This document shows, piece after piece, positions 1 to 10,610 of a stretch of 64,000 bases of DNA. The stretch comes from Symsagittifera roscoffensis (taxonomy: Eukaryota > Xenacoelomorpha > Acoela > Convolutidae). The notes under the pieces were generated by a model that was not told the origin of the DNA, did no database searches, and saw only the letters and a program-made list of their open reading frames with translations. Numbering within the stretch: position 1 is the stretch's first letter; every line of letters begins with the position of its first letter. The position numbers and the translations under genes were made by a program. The DNA lies in the NCBI RefSeq assembly GCF_963678635.1, contig NC_087064.1, positions 73,779,465 to 73,843,464 of the forward strand, read 5' to 3'.

Positions 1-1010
1 TGGAGTTGTCAAGCGAAATGTTTTGTGCTGTCAATTTTATGCTGTCAAAAACTTGAAACAAAAATAAATATATATCTGATTTGATAAAATCCTTGTATAC
101 TCAATCTAACAGCTTTTTTTCCAGACTAGTTGTCGGAATGATTAGAATCTCATATGTTTCTCGGAGTTCTTAAGATTTGGAATACTTGTTGACGATGTTG
201 AGCAAGCTATGACTGAAGTATTTGATGATTTTCTAATAAAGTTCCGTAGTTGACTTAGATTCAATTGTACCATGTACTGCAGAATAGATATTTTTTTCGC
301 GTTCATTAGTGATGGGTGTCAACTTTGCCTTATGTAAGGGTAAATAGAAAATTGAGCGGCCAGTAGGTATAATGTTTGAACATTATCTAAGACGGGGATT
401 TCGGGGATTTAAATCTATAAGTAGATGTCCGAAGGTGTTTTTTGTAGTCAGTTCATATGAAGTTCATGGAAAAATTAGTTACATTAAGTTGCCTGCCTAG
501 ATGATCAAAATGCTGAATATCACGGGGTGATTTGAATCAAATGATATGAGATGTGTTCAAATCATTAGTTCGTGACCATCAGCTTTGGAATAATTTACTT
601 TAACATAGATAACAACTAAGCCTTTGTGTCTTCATGCCGTTGCCAGCTTAACGAGTTCTTCATTTTGTAAATTTTTTTGCATGATTCATCAAAGACTAAC
701 AGAACGTTTTCAATTTTACTCAAACGATCAAATCCATCAAATTTTACGATTTTTTTTCTGAGCGTTGAAATTTTCGTGAAGTATAGGTTGAATATCTTTG
801 TTAAAAAAATAAAACTCTTCCAAATTTGAGATAAAGAGTTTTCTTTTTCAATAATTTGATAATTAGGTCTGTTTTTCCGGATCCCAAATATCCTAAAACT
901 GCCATAAATAGTCTTGTCGATGTATCAAAAATTTTATTCATGTCCTTGGGTTTGGTAGTGCGTACCCAACTACACCGGAAAATATGGACAAAAAACTGAT
1001 GTTTCTTCAC
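1..1010 (-). pseudogene. Maverick packaging ATPase, broken and incomplete (copy C1)
   Basis: FtsK/HerA-type ATPases of Mavericks are thought to pump the genome into the capsid. The first open stretch (1,010-801) ends in a Walker A motif, GYLGSGKT, at about 893-870. Further downstream on the same strand, in other frames, a conserved stretch FKSPRDIQHFDHLGRQL (near 520-470) matches the block FKSPRDVLQINTLSQQLG of the ATPase at 27.6-28.4 kb. Many stop codons and frame changes separate these blocks, so no working protein is possible as written. The end lies outside the window. The partner copy is at 16,139-17,230. Identification rests on the Walker A motif plus collinearity with the two other ATPase copies. 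Confidence 0.7.
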
Positions 1011-1221
1011 AACTTATTTGCGTCAAAGAAAGTTTAAAGATATTTACGCTTAGTAAAATAAAACTTAAAATCAAATGAGACATAAAAAACACTTCTGATC
1101 TGAGATCAGTGGCATCAAACAAAAATTGGTGTTATTTCATTTATAAACAAAATCACTAACTAAAGTTGCATCAGGCTCATCATCTGCTAATTCAGATATT
1201 CAGGTTTTCAATTTCATTTTA

Positions 1222-1244
1222 TCTCTCTCTCTCTCTCTCTCTCT
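1222..1244. repeat. CT dinucleotide microsatellite
   Basis: About eleven CT units in a row, in the spacer between the ATPase and the small conserved gene of C1. The matching place in C2 (about 15,885-15,905) has only a short, imperfect GA-rich stretch, so the tract has grown or shrunk since the two copies split. Confidence 0.9.
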
Positions 1245-1309
1245 GACTATTTATCTACATCATCCGTTTCTTAACGAGGACGAAAAAGTAGGGTTATGGA
1301 ATTGATTAT

Positions 1310-1623
1310 TTATTATTCTGAACAGTAAAAAAATCTCGTATCGAGTATAACCAGTAGAAACAGTAAAAGTATCATTTTCATTGTCAAACACTTCCTTTAC
1401 ATAATTGGCTGGGACGTTTTTAGCTTTTACATGAAATATGTTTTTTTTTCACTGAGTTTTCTTTTACTAATTTCTGAACGTCTTCAGGTAAGTCTTTGCT
1501 TAGATCCATTTGATCTCCGGGCTGACCTTTGGGTATTAAGACTAGTTTGGGAAGATAAGCTCCTCGTTTGCTTTTTAACATTTTGAATAAACTTGAATCG
1601 TTGAAAGTATATGAATTGGGCAA
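1310..1623 (-). pseudogene. small conserved Maverick protein of unknown function (copy C1)
   Basis: About 105 codons. The first part (1,623-1,420) carries the block DLPEDVQKLVKENS. After a run of A's near 1,440 the frame changes, and the second part continues with NVPANYV and VSTGYTRYE. The same two blocks occur in C2 at 15,508-15,824, also with a frame change after a run of A's. Retention of both halves in two diverged copies argues that it was a real gene. No ATG is seen at the natural start in either copy, so the start may lie in an upstream exon. No family is recognised. Confidence 0.6.
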
Positions 1624-1744
1624 TCACCGAGAATAACCTTCTCAACGTAGTGAATTTTTCTTTAGATAAAGTGATTTGTTTTTTTCCGCTGCACCACTTG
1701 ACCTCGGCAATAAATTCGTTGTACTCTTGTTAATGATATTTTAA

Positions 1745-2255
1745 TGTCACTCTCTGGATTCATCCAAGCACATAACATTGAATTTGGAGATAGGTACGTC
1801 TCCAATTTTGCTAGTCTCTTGCTGTTGCTCATTCTTCAGCCAATCAAAAAACGCCTTGCTTTTCTTCAGGGCGCAGTGATTCCTGGAGTGGTTAGGTTGA
1901 AATTGTCTATTGCAGGCTGGATACTTTTTGAAATGTAAAATTTCAATTCTCGGCAGCCAAACTCATCAAAGTTCTTAAGCTTTTGATCCAAATAAGCTGT
2001 CAGAAGATCACTATTTTCTTTTCATGTAGCGTAAACACGGCGTTAGAATTTCTCAAAACAAAACTTTGAATAATCTGATTGAGGTTGGAATACAAATAAT
2101 AACCGCTTTCCCAGTGAATTCCGTGCAAGTTATTTTTCAACCAGTTGTTAGCGTTTTGTTCAAATTTAGGAAGTGAATTGAAAGTGACTGGATAGAAAAA
2201 TAAGAGTTTCACCGTAATCAGAAGTTGTAATGGCTAGTTCTTTAACTATAAATAT
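1745..2255 (-). pseudogene. Maverick cargo gene with Cys/His tail, related to 26,740-27,215 (copy C1)
   Basis: The block NNLHGIHWESGYY near 2,110 matches HLYGINWNSG of the gene at 26,740-27,215. The end carries HCALKKSKAFFDWLK, which matches the HCAERKAFAYGTW end of that gene. The 5' part with the DIE motif of the A copy is not found here; the open frame begins just after stops near 2,262, so this copy is truncated or its first exon is elsewhere. A frame change falls in a T run near 2,205 and others lie near 2,000. Function unknown. Confidence 0.55.
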
Positions 2256-2299
2256 TTATTAAAACTATGAAAATTATATTACGAACGTTAATACAAACG

Positions 2300-2870
2300 T
2301 TTTTTGGCCGGGTACCAATTGAGAAGACAGAGAAACTTAAATGCCACTATCAATATCTTTTGTATGCCAATCTCTAAATTTTGCCTAATTCATTATTTCA
2401 TAATTTAACCATTATTTTTTTATTCAATTATGTAATGACACCGGAATGTCAGTCGCTCTTCAAACTTCGGGAGTGATTCAAGTTGCTAAGCGTTGTTTCA
2501 TTAAGAAAAGATGCAATTGGAAAGGAAATGGTGTACAGCTACCAACGGTTTAAATATAAACTATTGGCTATAAACTTTACGTTAACTTTAATTCCATTCA
2601 AATTAGAGCAATATGGTCTTGATCGAACGTTAACGCACAAAAAAGCAGTCGCAGGACATATTTTTTATAGTGTATATCACAACAGCTGTGACTTATTATA
2701 ATACATCCATTCCATAGCATTTAGTATATAAAAAGTTTGGTTTTATTTTCCTCTTTGGAATGCCTTTGTGTTTTGAAAATTTGTTTTGAGCCCCTATGTG
2801 GTTTTGAGATTAGGGACTGGAGCACCAAAAATTGATTGTCTGGAGCGCCTTGATTTTGCTTATTTTTCAA
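2300..2870. other. stretch without recognisable gene
   Basis: AT-rich sequence between Maverick fragment C1 and the 113 bp array. A 72-codon open frame (2,483-2,701, plus) resembles nothing I know and is probably chance. Nothing else is seen here. Confidence 0.5.
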
Positions 2871-3560
2871 TTCATTTTTTAAAATTAATCATTGAAAACT
2901 GACAGCCTATCAAAAAAAAAACAAAGAAAAGCTGGAATGCCAGGTACTGAAGAGGTAGACTTGCCTTGGTTTTGCTTATTTTTCAATTTACTTTTCTTAC
3001 CAGTTATTGAAAATTAACAGCCTTTTAAAAACAACAAAGAAGAAATGGAATGACAAGCACTGAAGAGCTAGATTAGCCTTGGTTTTGATTATTTTTCAAT
3101 TAATATTTTTATCTTTTACTGAAAAGTAACAGCCTTTCGAAAACAAAAAAGAAGAGCTGAAATGACAAGTACTGAAGAGCTAGACAAGCCTTGGTTTTCC
3201 TTAATTTTCAATTCACATTTTTATTCTTTACTGGAAACTAACAGCCTTTCGAAAACAACAAAGAAGAGCTGAAATGACAAGTACTGAAGAGCTAGACTAG
3301 CCTTGGTTTTGCTCATTTTTCAATTCTTATTTTTATCCTTTACTGAAAACTAACAGCCTTTCGAAAACAAAAAAGAAGAGCTGAAATGACAAGTACTGAA
3401 TAGCTAGACTAGCCTTGGTTTTCCTTAATTTTCAATTCACATTTTTTTTCTTTACTAAAAACTAACAACCTTTCGAAAACAACAAAGAAGAGCTGAAATG
3501 ACAAGTACTGAAGAGCTAGACTAGCTTTGTTTTTGCTTATTTTTCAGTTCATTTTTTTGT
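2870..3560 (+). repeat. 113 bp tandem repeat array, left arm (about 6 copies)
   Basis: The marker ACTGAAGAGCTAGA (with variants) recurs at 2,946, 3,059, 3,171, 3,284, 3,397 and 3,510, giving a period of 112-113 bp. Each unit contains CCTTGGTTTT, a T-rich stretch with TTTTCAATTCA, ACTGAAAACTAACAGCC and GAAGAGCTGAAATGACAAG. The reverse complement of the same unit forms the right arm at 14,890-15,436. Confidence 0.9.
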
Positions 3561-4231
3561 CCTAGTTGCACAGGCAAGACAAAATTTTAGACCACGAAGT
3601 GACAAAGGAAAAGTTCTAGCAGACGAAACAGATTATGTATGTGTCCCAGAATGGTGCCACATTTTTTTTCAACATCCAAACGATTTCTCTATCGCAGCAA
3701 TTAAAACCAACTCAATACTTAAAGAGTACTTGAAAATAATCCCGTTAACAACCGACACTACCTCTTCAAATTACAACATAATGTTTATTGACAGAACATT
3801 TAATAACAGTTTAAGGACGACATTCGTTATTACAAAAAAATTAAACGGAACTACGAATCTCACTCAACAAGATATTCAAAAGTCTTCACTGGTTGTAATG
3901 GAAGAAATTGTTCAAACAATACCCACAACAAAACAACAAATTATTTTATGTATACATCAACAAAAACAACAACTCACATCAAAAAGAAAACTCCTTTCAA
4001 TCAACAACATAACATTCAATATTTAAACAACCCGCTGCACCATAATATTCACATATGGATTAACAAATTTAAAGACCAATAACTAAAAAAACGTCCCTTT
4101 AACAAACCAAAATATACAAATGACTACAATTTTTCAACTCATAGTTACATTTTTACGAATATTAATATCAACAATCAAATGACATAATCTCATGCTCGTT
4201 ACAACACAAAACTAATCTCAAGAGCAACATC

Positions 4232-4546
4232 ATGCTCAACATGTATCTCAAAAAATCTCAAACAGATTGCATTGAGAATTCCCCTTTTTTCCAACAAAAC
4301 AAAAATTTTTCAAAAGAAAGAAAGTTCACTAGAAACCAAACACACTATTCGGAAGATGAAAAATATCTTAATCGAAATCAACAACAACAAAAAAATAATC
4401 AACGAAAATACCAAGGAAATGATGTGGACCAACCAGATATTTTTCATCCAAATATTTTTGAACCTTACATGAAATCACAACGACAATCACAACCACAATA
4501 CCCTACAAGACAAAATTTTGTACCACGCACTCACAATACCACATGA
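4232..4546 (+). pseudogene. Asn/Gln-rich gag-like ORF, unit 1
   Basis: A 104-codon frame rich in Asn, Gln and Lys, with the block THYSEDEKYLNRNQQQQ and ending in a Gln/Pro/Arg-rich stretch. It lies upstream of the gag-like block at 4,882-5,040 and is repeated at 6,822-7,136, shortened at 10,257-10,472, and in reverse orientation at 5,196-5,420 and 5,752-5,976. The composition fits the low-complexity head of a retroelement gag protein. The frame ends 330 bp before the gag-like block, so the reading is broken. Confidence 0.4.
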
Positions 4547-4879
4547 ATACTGAAGACTACCAACCAGACTCAATGAGAAATGAAATTTTATTATCTTATT
4601 ATCCACAACAAAATGAAATCACCGAACAATCAACTCACACTTTACACAAATACCAAATACTGTAGAATCATTTCAAATGACGTTCAATCCATACCTCTTG
4701 AGTTGATCATCAAAAACATCAAAGAAACGACCTATTGTTACCACGGGACAGACCCTGAACAATCACTAGAATAATATCCGAACGAGCTAACTTGATATTG
4801 AATATAGGCCCACAACCTACAAATACACCACTCCACAAAAGTGGGATTTATTGACGTACAGCACCGATACGAATCACAC

Positions 4880-5190
4880 TCGATGTTGCAGCTCAAAATT
4901 GGTTTTTAGTTTTACCACGAGAATTTGAAACTGATTGGAAAAGATTTACACAAGAACTTTCAAAAACGTTTGACTCAAGAAAAAACATTATCAACGAGTA
5001 TTATTCAATGAAATTTGCAGACCCCCCAAAGAAAGTATAAAACAAATCGCAGGAATGTAGAAAATTTGGTACAAAAAGCATACTCTTGTAGAAACATACA
5101 ATTATGAAAACATGAAAATGACAGAAATTCTAAAGATGACTTTAACAACGTAGTTAAAAAACATAGCATTAAGAAGGAGAGCATCACTTA
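4880..5190 (+). pseudogene. retrotransposon gag-like remnant, unit 1
   Basis: The frame at 4,882-5,040 reads AAQNWFLVLPREFETDWKRF and then a helix-like stretch with a conserved phenylalanine (LSKTF). The pattern A..WF..LP....W..F...L...F is typical of the Retrotrans_gag domain of Ty3/gypsy-like elements. After a stop at 5,040 the similarity continues in another frame (ESIKQIAG, then YENMKMTEILKMTL), so there is at least one frame break and a TAG. The second unit at 7,472-7,780 has the same lesions. No CCHC knuckle is seen downstream. Confidence 0.5.
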
Positions 5191-6300
5191 CATCATCATG
5201 GTTTAGTTAGTTGTTGATTTCGATTAAGATATTTTTCATCTTCCGAATAGTGTGTTTGGCTTCTAGTGAACTGTCTCTCAAATGAAATATTTTTGTTTTT
5301 GTTTGGAAAAAGGGGAATTCTTAATGCGATCTGTAAGAAATTTTTTGAGACACTTGTTGAGCATGTTGTTGCTCTTGAGATTAGTTTTGATGACGAATGG
5401 GAGTGTATTGTCATTGTCACACTTTTTGTGGTATGGGATCCTTTTTTACGGTATTATAATTATTGTTCAATTTTAAAAATCTCTAATTGGTTGATTCCAA
5501 TTGTATAACTTTTGTGGTTTGCGAATAGTTGAGTTTTTTATGCGTTTACCTTCATTGGATGATGTTGTTGTGGCTTCTGATTCGGAAAAATATTTTTGAT
5601 TGTGTGCTGTTTTTCGTCGTTAATAAAGATCTTGTTGATATAGATATTTTTCATCTTCCGAACAGTGTGTTTGGTTTCTAGTGAACTGTCTCTCATTTGA
5701 AATATTTTTGTTTTTGTTGGGAAAAAGGGGAATTCTTAATCACATACATCATCATGGTTTATTTAGTTGTTGATTTCGATTAAGATTTTTTTCATCTTCC
5801 GAATAGTGTGTTTGGTTTCTAGTGAACTGTCTCTCATTTGAATTTTTTTTGTTTTTGTTGGGAAAAAGGGGAACTCTTAATGCGATCTGTTTGAAATTTT
5901 TTGAGACACTTGTTGAGCATGTTGTTGCTCTTGAGATTAGTTTTGATGACGAATGGGAGTGTATTGTCATTGTCACACTTTTTGTGGTATGGGATTCTTT
6001 TTTACGGTATTATAATTATTGTTCAATTTTAAAAAAATCTCATTAGTTGATTCCAATTGTATAACTTTTGTGGTTTGCGAATAGTTGAGTTTTTTATGCG
6101 TTTACCTTCATTGAATGATGCTGTTGTGGCTTCTGATTCGGAAAAATATTTTTGATTGTGTGCTGTTTTTCGTCGTTAATAAAGATCTCGTTGATAAAGA
6201 TATTTTTCATCTTCCGAACAGTGTGTTTGGTTTCTAGTGAACTGTCTCTCATTTGAAATATTTTTGTTTTGTTGGAAAAAATGGGAATTCTAATGCAATC
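5178..6300 (-). repeat. two reversed 557 bp copies inside unit 1
   Basis: CATCATCATGGTTTA at 5,191 recurs at 5,748, a direct period of 557 bp. Read on the minus strand both copies carry the same Asn-rich block (THYSEDEK) as the forward part at 4,330-4,400, so each 2,590 bp unit is an imperfect palindrome with a doubled left half. The minus-strand frames 5,196-5,420 and 5,752-5,976 are copies of the forward ORF, not separate genes. Confidence 0.75.
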
Positions 6301-6309
6301 TCTTAAGAT

Positions 6310-7800
6310 AAAGAGTACTTGAAAATAATCCCGTTAACAACCGACACTACCTCTTCAAATTACAACAGAATGTTTATTGACAGAACATTTAAAAACAGTT
6401 TAAGGACGACTTTCGTTATTACAAAAAAAATTAAGCGGAACTACGAATCTCACTCAACAAGATATTCAAAAGTCTTCACTGGTTGTAATGGAAGAAATTG
6501 TTCAAACAATACCCACAACAAAACAACAAATTATTTTATGTATACATCAACAAAAACAACAACTCACATCAAAAAGAAAACTCCTTTCAATCAACAACAT
6601 AACATTCAATATTTAAACAACCCGCTGCACCATAATATTCACATATGGATTAACAAATTTAAAGACCAATAACTAAAAAAACGTCCCTTTAACAAACCAA
6701 AATATACAAATGACTACAATTTTTCAACTCATAGTTACATTTTTACGAATATTAATATCAACAATCAAATGACATAATCTCATGCTCGTTACAACACAAA
6801 ACTAATCTCAAGAGCAACATCATGCTCAACATGTATCTCAAAAAATCTCAAACAGATTGCATTGAGAATTCCCCTTTTTTCCAACAAAACAAAAATTTTT
6901 CAAAAGAAAGAAAGTTCACTAGAAACCAAACACACTATTCGGAAGATGAAAAATATCTTAATCGAAATCAACAACAACAAAAAAATAATCAACGAAAATA
7001 CCAAGGAAATGATGTGGACCAACCAGATATTTTTCAACCAAATATTTTTGAACCTTACATGAAATCACAACGACAATCACAACCACAATACCCTACAAGA
7101 CAAAATTTTGTACCACGCACTCACAATACCACATGAATACTGAAGACTACCAACCAGACTCAATGAGAAATGAAATTTTATTATCTTATTATCCACAACA
7201 AAATGAAATCACCGAACAATCAACTCACACTTTACACAAATACCAAATACTGTAGAATCATTTCAAATGACGTTCAATCCATACCTCTTGAGTTGATCAT
7301 CAAAAACATCAAAGAAACAACCTATTGTTACCACGGGACAGACCCTGAACAATCACTAGAATAATATCCGAACGAGCTAACTTGATATTGAATATAGGCC
7401 CACAACCTACAAATACACCACTCCACAAAAGTGGGATTTATTGACGTACAGCACCGATACGAATCACACTCGATGTTGCAGCTCAAAATTGGTTTTTAGT
7501 TTTACCACGAGAATTTGAAACTGATTGGAAAAGATTTACACAAGAACTTTCAAAAACGTTTGACTCAAGAAAAAACATTATCAACTAGTATTATTCAATG
7601 AAATTTGCAGACCCCCCAAAGAAAGTATAAAACAAATCGCAGGAATGTAGAAAATTTGGTACAAAAAGCATACTCTTGTAGAAACATACAATTATGAAAA
7701 CATGAAAATGACAGAAATTCTAAAGATGACTTTAACAACGTAGTTAAAAAACATAGCATTAAGAAGGAGAGCATCACTTACATCATCATGGTTTAGTTAG
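6310..7800 (+). pseudogene. second copy of the gag-like remnant (unit 2)
   Basis: Nearly identical to 3,720-5,190. It contains a longer head frame (6,319-6,672, where one extra A at about 6,430 changes the frame relative to unit 1), the Asn-rich ORF 6,822-7,136 and the gag-like block at about 7,472-7,780. Base differences from unit 1 include a C/A difference at 4,456/7,036 that changes one His to Gln. Confidence 0.5.
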
Positions 7801-10080
7801 TTGTTGATTTCGATTAAGATATTTTTCATCTTCCGAATAGTGTGTTTGGCTTCTAGTGAACTGTCTCTCAAATGAAATATTTTTGTTTTTGTTTGGAAAA
7901 AGGGGAATTCTTAATGCGATCTGTAAGAAATTTTTTGAGACACTTGTTGAGCATGTTGTTGCTCTTGAGATTAGTTTTGATGACGAATGGGAGTGTATTG
8001 TCATTGTCACACTTTTTGTGGTATGGGATCCTTTTTTACGGTATTATAATTATTGTTCAATTTTAAAAATCTCTAATTGGTTGATTCCAATTGTATAACT
8101 TTTGTGGTTTGCGAATAGTTGAGTTTTTTATGCGTTTACCTTCATTGGATGATGCTGTTGTGGCTTCTGATTCGGAAAAATATTTTTGATTGTGTGCTGT
8201 TTTTCGTCGTTAATAAAGATCTTGTTGATATAGATATTTTTCATCTTCCGAACAGTGTGTTTGGTTTCTAGTGAACTGTCTCTCATTTGAAATATTTTTG
8301 TTTTTGTTGGGAAAAAGGGGAATTCTTAATCACATACATCATCATGGTTTATTTAGTTGTTGATTTCGATTAAGCTTTTTTTCATCTTCCGAATAGTGTG
8401 TTTGGTTTCTAGTGAACTGTCTCTCATTTGAATTTTTTTTGTTTTTGTTGGGAAAAAGGGGAACTCTTAATGCGATCTGTTTGAAATTTTTTGAGACACT
8501 TGTTGAGCATGTTGTTGCTCTTGAGATTAGTTTTGATGACGAATGGGAGTGTATTGTCATTGTCACACTTTTTGTGGTATGGGATTCTTTTTTACGGTAT
8601 TATAATTATTGTTCAATTTTAAAAATCTCTCATTAGTTGATTCCAATTGTATAACTTTTGTGGTTTGCGAATAGTTGAGTTTTTTATGCGTTTACCTTCA
8701 TTGAATGATGCTGTTGTGGCTTCTGATTCGGAAAAATATTTTTGATTGTGTGCTGTTTTTCGTCGTTAATAAAGATCTCGTTGATAAAGATATTTTTCAT
8801 CTTCCGAACAGTGTGTTTGGTTTCTAGTGAACTGTCTCTCATTTGAAATATTTTTGTTTTGTTGGAAAAAATGGGAATTCTAATGCAATCTGTTTGAGAT
8901 TTTTTGAGATACTTGTTGAGCATGATGTTGCTCTTGAGATTAGTTTTAAGTTGTAACGAGCATGAGATTGTGTCATATGATTGTTGATATTAATATTCGT
9001 AAAAATGTAAATATGCGTTGAAAAATTATTGTCATTTTTATATTTTGATTTGTTAAAGGGACGTTTTTTAGCTATTGGTCTCTAAATTTGCTAACCCATA
9101 TGTGAATATTTTAGTGCAACGGTTTGTTTAAATATTGAATGTTATGTTGTTGATTGAAACATAGTGTTCTTTTTGTTGCGAGTTGTTGTATTTGTTGATG
9201 TATAGATAAAATAATTTGTTGTTTTGTTGCGTTTATTGTTTAAACTATTTCTTCCCTTACAACCAGTGATGACCTTTAGATATCTTGTTGGTGAGATTCG
9301 TAGTTTCGTTCATTTTTTTTGTGTGAAAATTAATGTCGGTTTTTAACTTTATTAAGTTTTCTGTCATCAAACATTCTGTTGTAATTTGAAGAGGTAGTGT
9401 CGGTTGTTAACGGGATTATTTTCAAGTAATCTTTAAGTATTGAGTTGGTTTTAATTGCTGCGATAGAGAAATCGTTTGTATATTGAAAAATAAAATTTGG
9501 TACCACTCTGGGACACCTACATAATCTGTTTCGTCTGCTAGAACTTTTCACTTTTTGGTCTAAAATTTTGTCTTGTTTGTGCAACTTGGTCTAGGTTATG
9601 TTGGAAGTAATTTATTACAAACCGTGCTAGGATTCTTTGTGTATCAACTTTTATTACTTTTCATATATCAATGTCAGTGAGTGTTTCCCGAATCGAGTCT
9701 AAAAGTCTTGAAAATCGGTTAACTTCTCGTCTTAAATTTGCGTGTCGGGATGATTTTGGTGGAGATACATAAAGAATTTGATTTGCCTCTAATATTGAAA
9801 CGTAAGTATAAATGATGGAGCAAACATCATTCGTGAAGATTGAGCTGGCTCTTTCTGAATTTTGATGTTCAATACTTTTGATGTCTTTTGTGAACACTTT
9901 CGAAAAATCTAATTTTACAAAACTGTTAGTTTTTGCTTTGGTGGTTGGTTTGATGATTGTGGTAGTAAAATTTTGATAGCTATAGTTTGCGGATGTATTA
10001 CCTAAACCTAAAATGTAGGAGTCTAGTAATTATTTCTGTATTTTTAATTCTGCAATTTTTGTTTTTAATGGCTATTTTCT
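7780..10080 (-). repeat. reversed copies in unit 2, running on into a longer reversed gag-like copy
   Basis: From 7,780 to 8,880 this repeats 5,190-6,300. After 8,880 it does not jump back but continues as a long reversed copy of the 3,560-4,260 head: IIPLTTDTTSSNYN on the minus strand at about 9,370-9,420, then the ORF 9,897-9,661. It therefore shows the parental order that unit 1 lost at the 6,300 junction. Confidence 0.7.
9661..9897 (-). pseudogene. gag-like N-terminal fragment, copy 1
   Basis: A 78-codon frame with the block NLRREVNRFSRLL and the ending SIRETLTDI. An almost identical frame is at 12,168-11,932. Similarity between the two copies, mostly in the third codon position, suggests that it was once coding. 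It lies upstream, in the minus-strand sense, of the IIPLTTDTTSSNYN block, which places it at the front of the same broken gene. No known domain is recognised. Confidence 0.35.
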
Positions 10081-10084
10081 TGGA

Positions 10085-10610
10085 TTACCAAACTTAAAGA
10101 ACAATAACTGAAAAAACGTCCCTTTAACAAACCAAAATATACAAATGACTACAATTTTTCAACTCATATTTACATTTTTACGAATATTAATATCAACAAT
10201 CGAATGACACAATCTCATGCTCGTTACAACACAAAACTAATCTCAAGAGCAACATCATGCTCAACAAGTATCTCAAAAAATCTCAAACAGATTGCATTGA
10301 GAATTCCCTTTTTTTCCAACAAAACAAAAATTTTTCAAAAGAAAGACAGTTCACTAGAAATCAAACACACTATTCGGAAGATGAAAAATATCTTAATCGA
10401 AATCAACAACAAAATAAAACTAATCAACGAAAATACCAAGGAAATGATGTGGACCCCCCATTAAAAGTATAAAACAGATCGCAGGAATGTAGAAAATTTG
10501 GTACAAAAAGCATACTCTGTAGAAACATACAATTATGAAAACATGAAAATGACAGAAATTCTAAAGATGACTTTAACAACGTAGTTAAAAACATAGCATT
10601 AGGAAAGAGA
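10085..10610 (+). pseudogene. forward gag-like copy with internal deletion
   Basis: Repeats 4,080-4,430 (ORFs 10,204-10,464 and 10,257-10,472, carrying THYSEDEKYLNRNQQ), then jumps at about 10,455 to sequence matching 5,028 onward. About 600 bp, including the gag-like core, are missing compared with unit 1. Confidence 0.55.

Larger units (their letters stand above)
1..2300 (-). mobile_element. Maverick/Polinton fragment C1 (runs off the window start)
   Basis: Read on the minus strand this segment holds, in order, a cargo gene with a Cys/His tail (about 2,255-1,745), a small conserved gene (1,623-1,310) and a packaging ATPase (1,010 to beyond position 1). The first ~1,695 bases are an inverted, diverged copy of 15,436-17,231: position 1 pairs with 17,231. 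The gene content is that of Maverick/Polinton elements. No terminal repeat is visible. C1 extends about 500 bp further into the element than C2 does before the 113 bp repeat array takes over. Confidence 0.75.
3720..8899 (+). repeat. 2,590 bp tandem duplication, two nearly identical units
   Basis: Unit 1 is 3,720-6,309 and unit 2 starts at 6,310, where AAAGAGTACTTGAAAATAAT begins again. Offsets between matching points are 2,589-2,590 bp throughout. The units differ by only scattered single bases and one or two indels, so the duplication is recent (or an assembly duplicate). The junction at about 6,300-6,310 joins a reversed copy (ending ATGCAATCT) to the forward start. Confidence 0.9.

Noticed and set aside
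5266-5508. Plus-strand frame in the reversed gag-like copies (also 7,856-8,098 and 8,412-8,636)
   Set aside because: It is the antisense of the Asn-rich gag-like frame; repeated only because the DNA is repeated.
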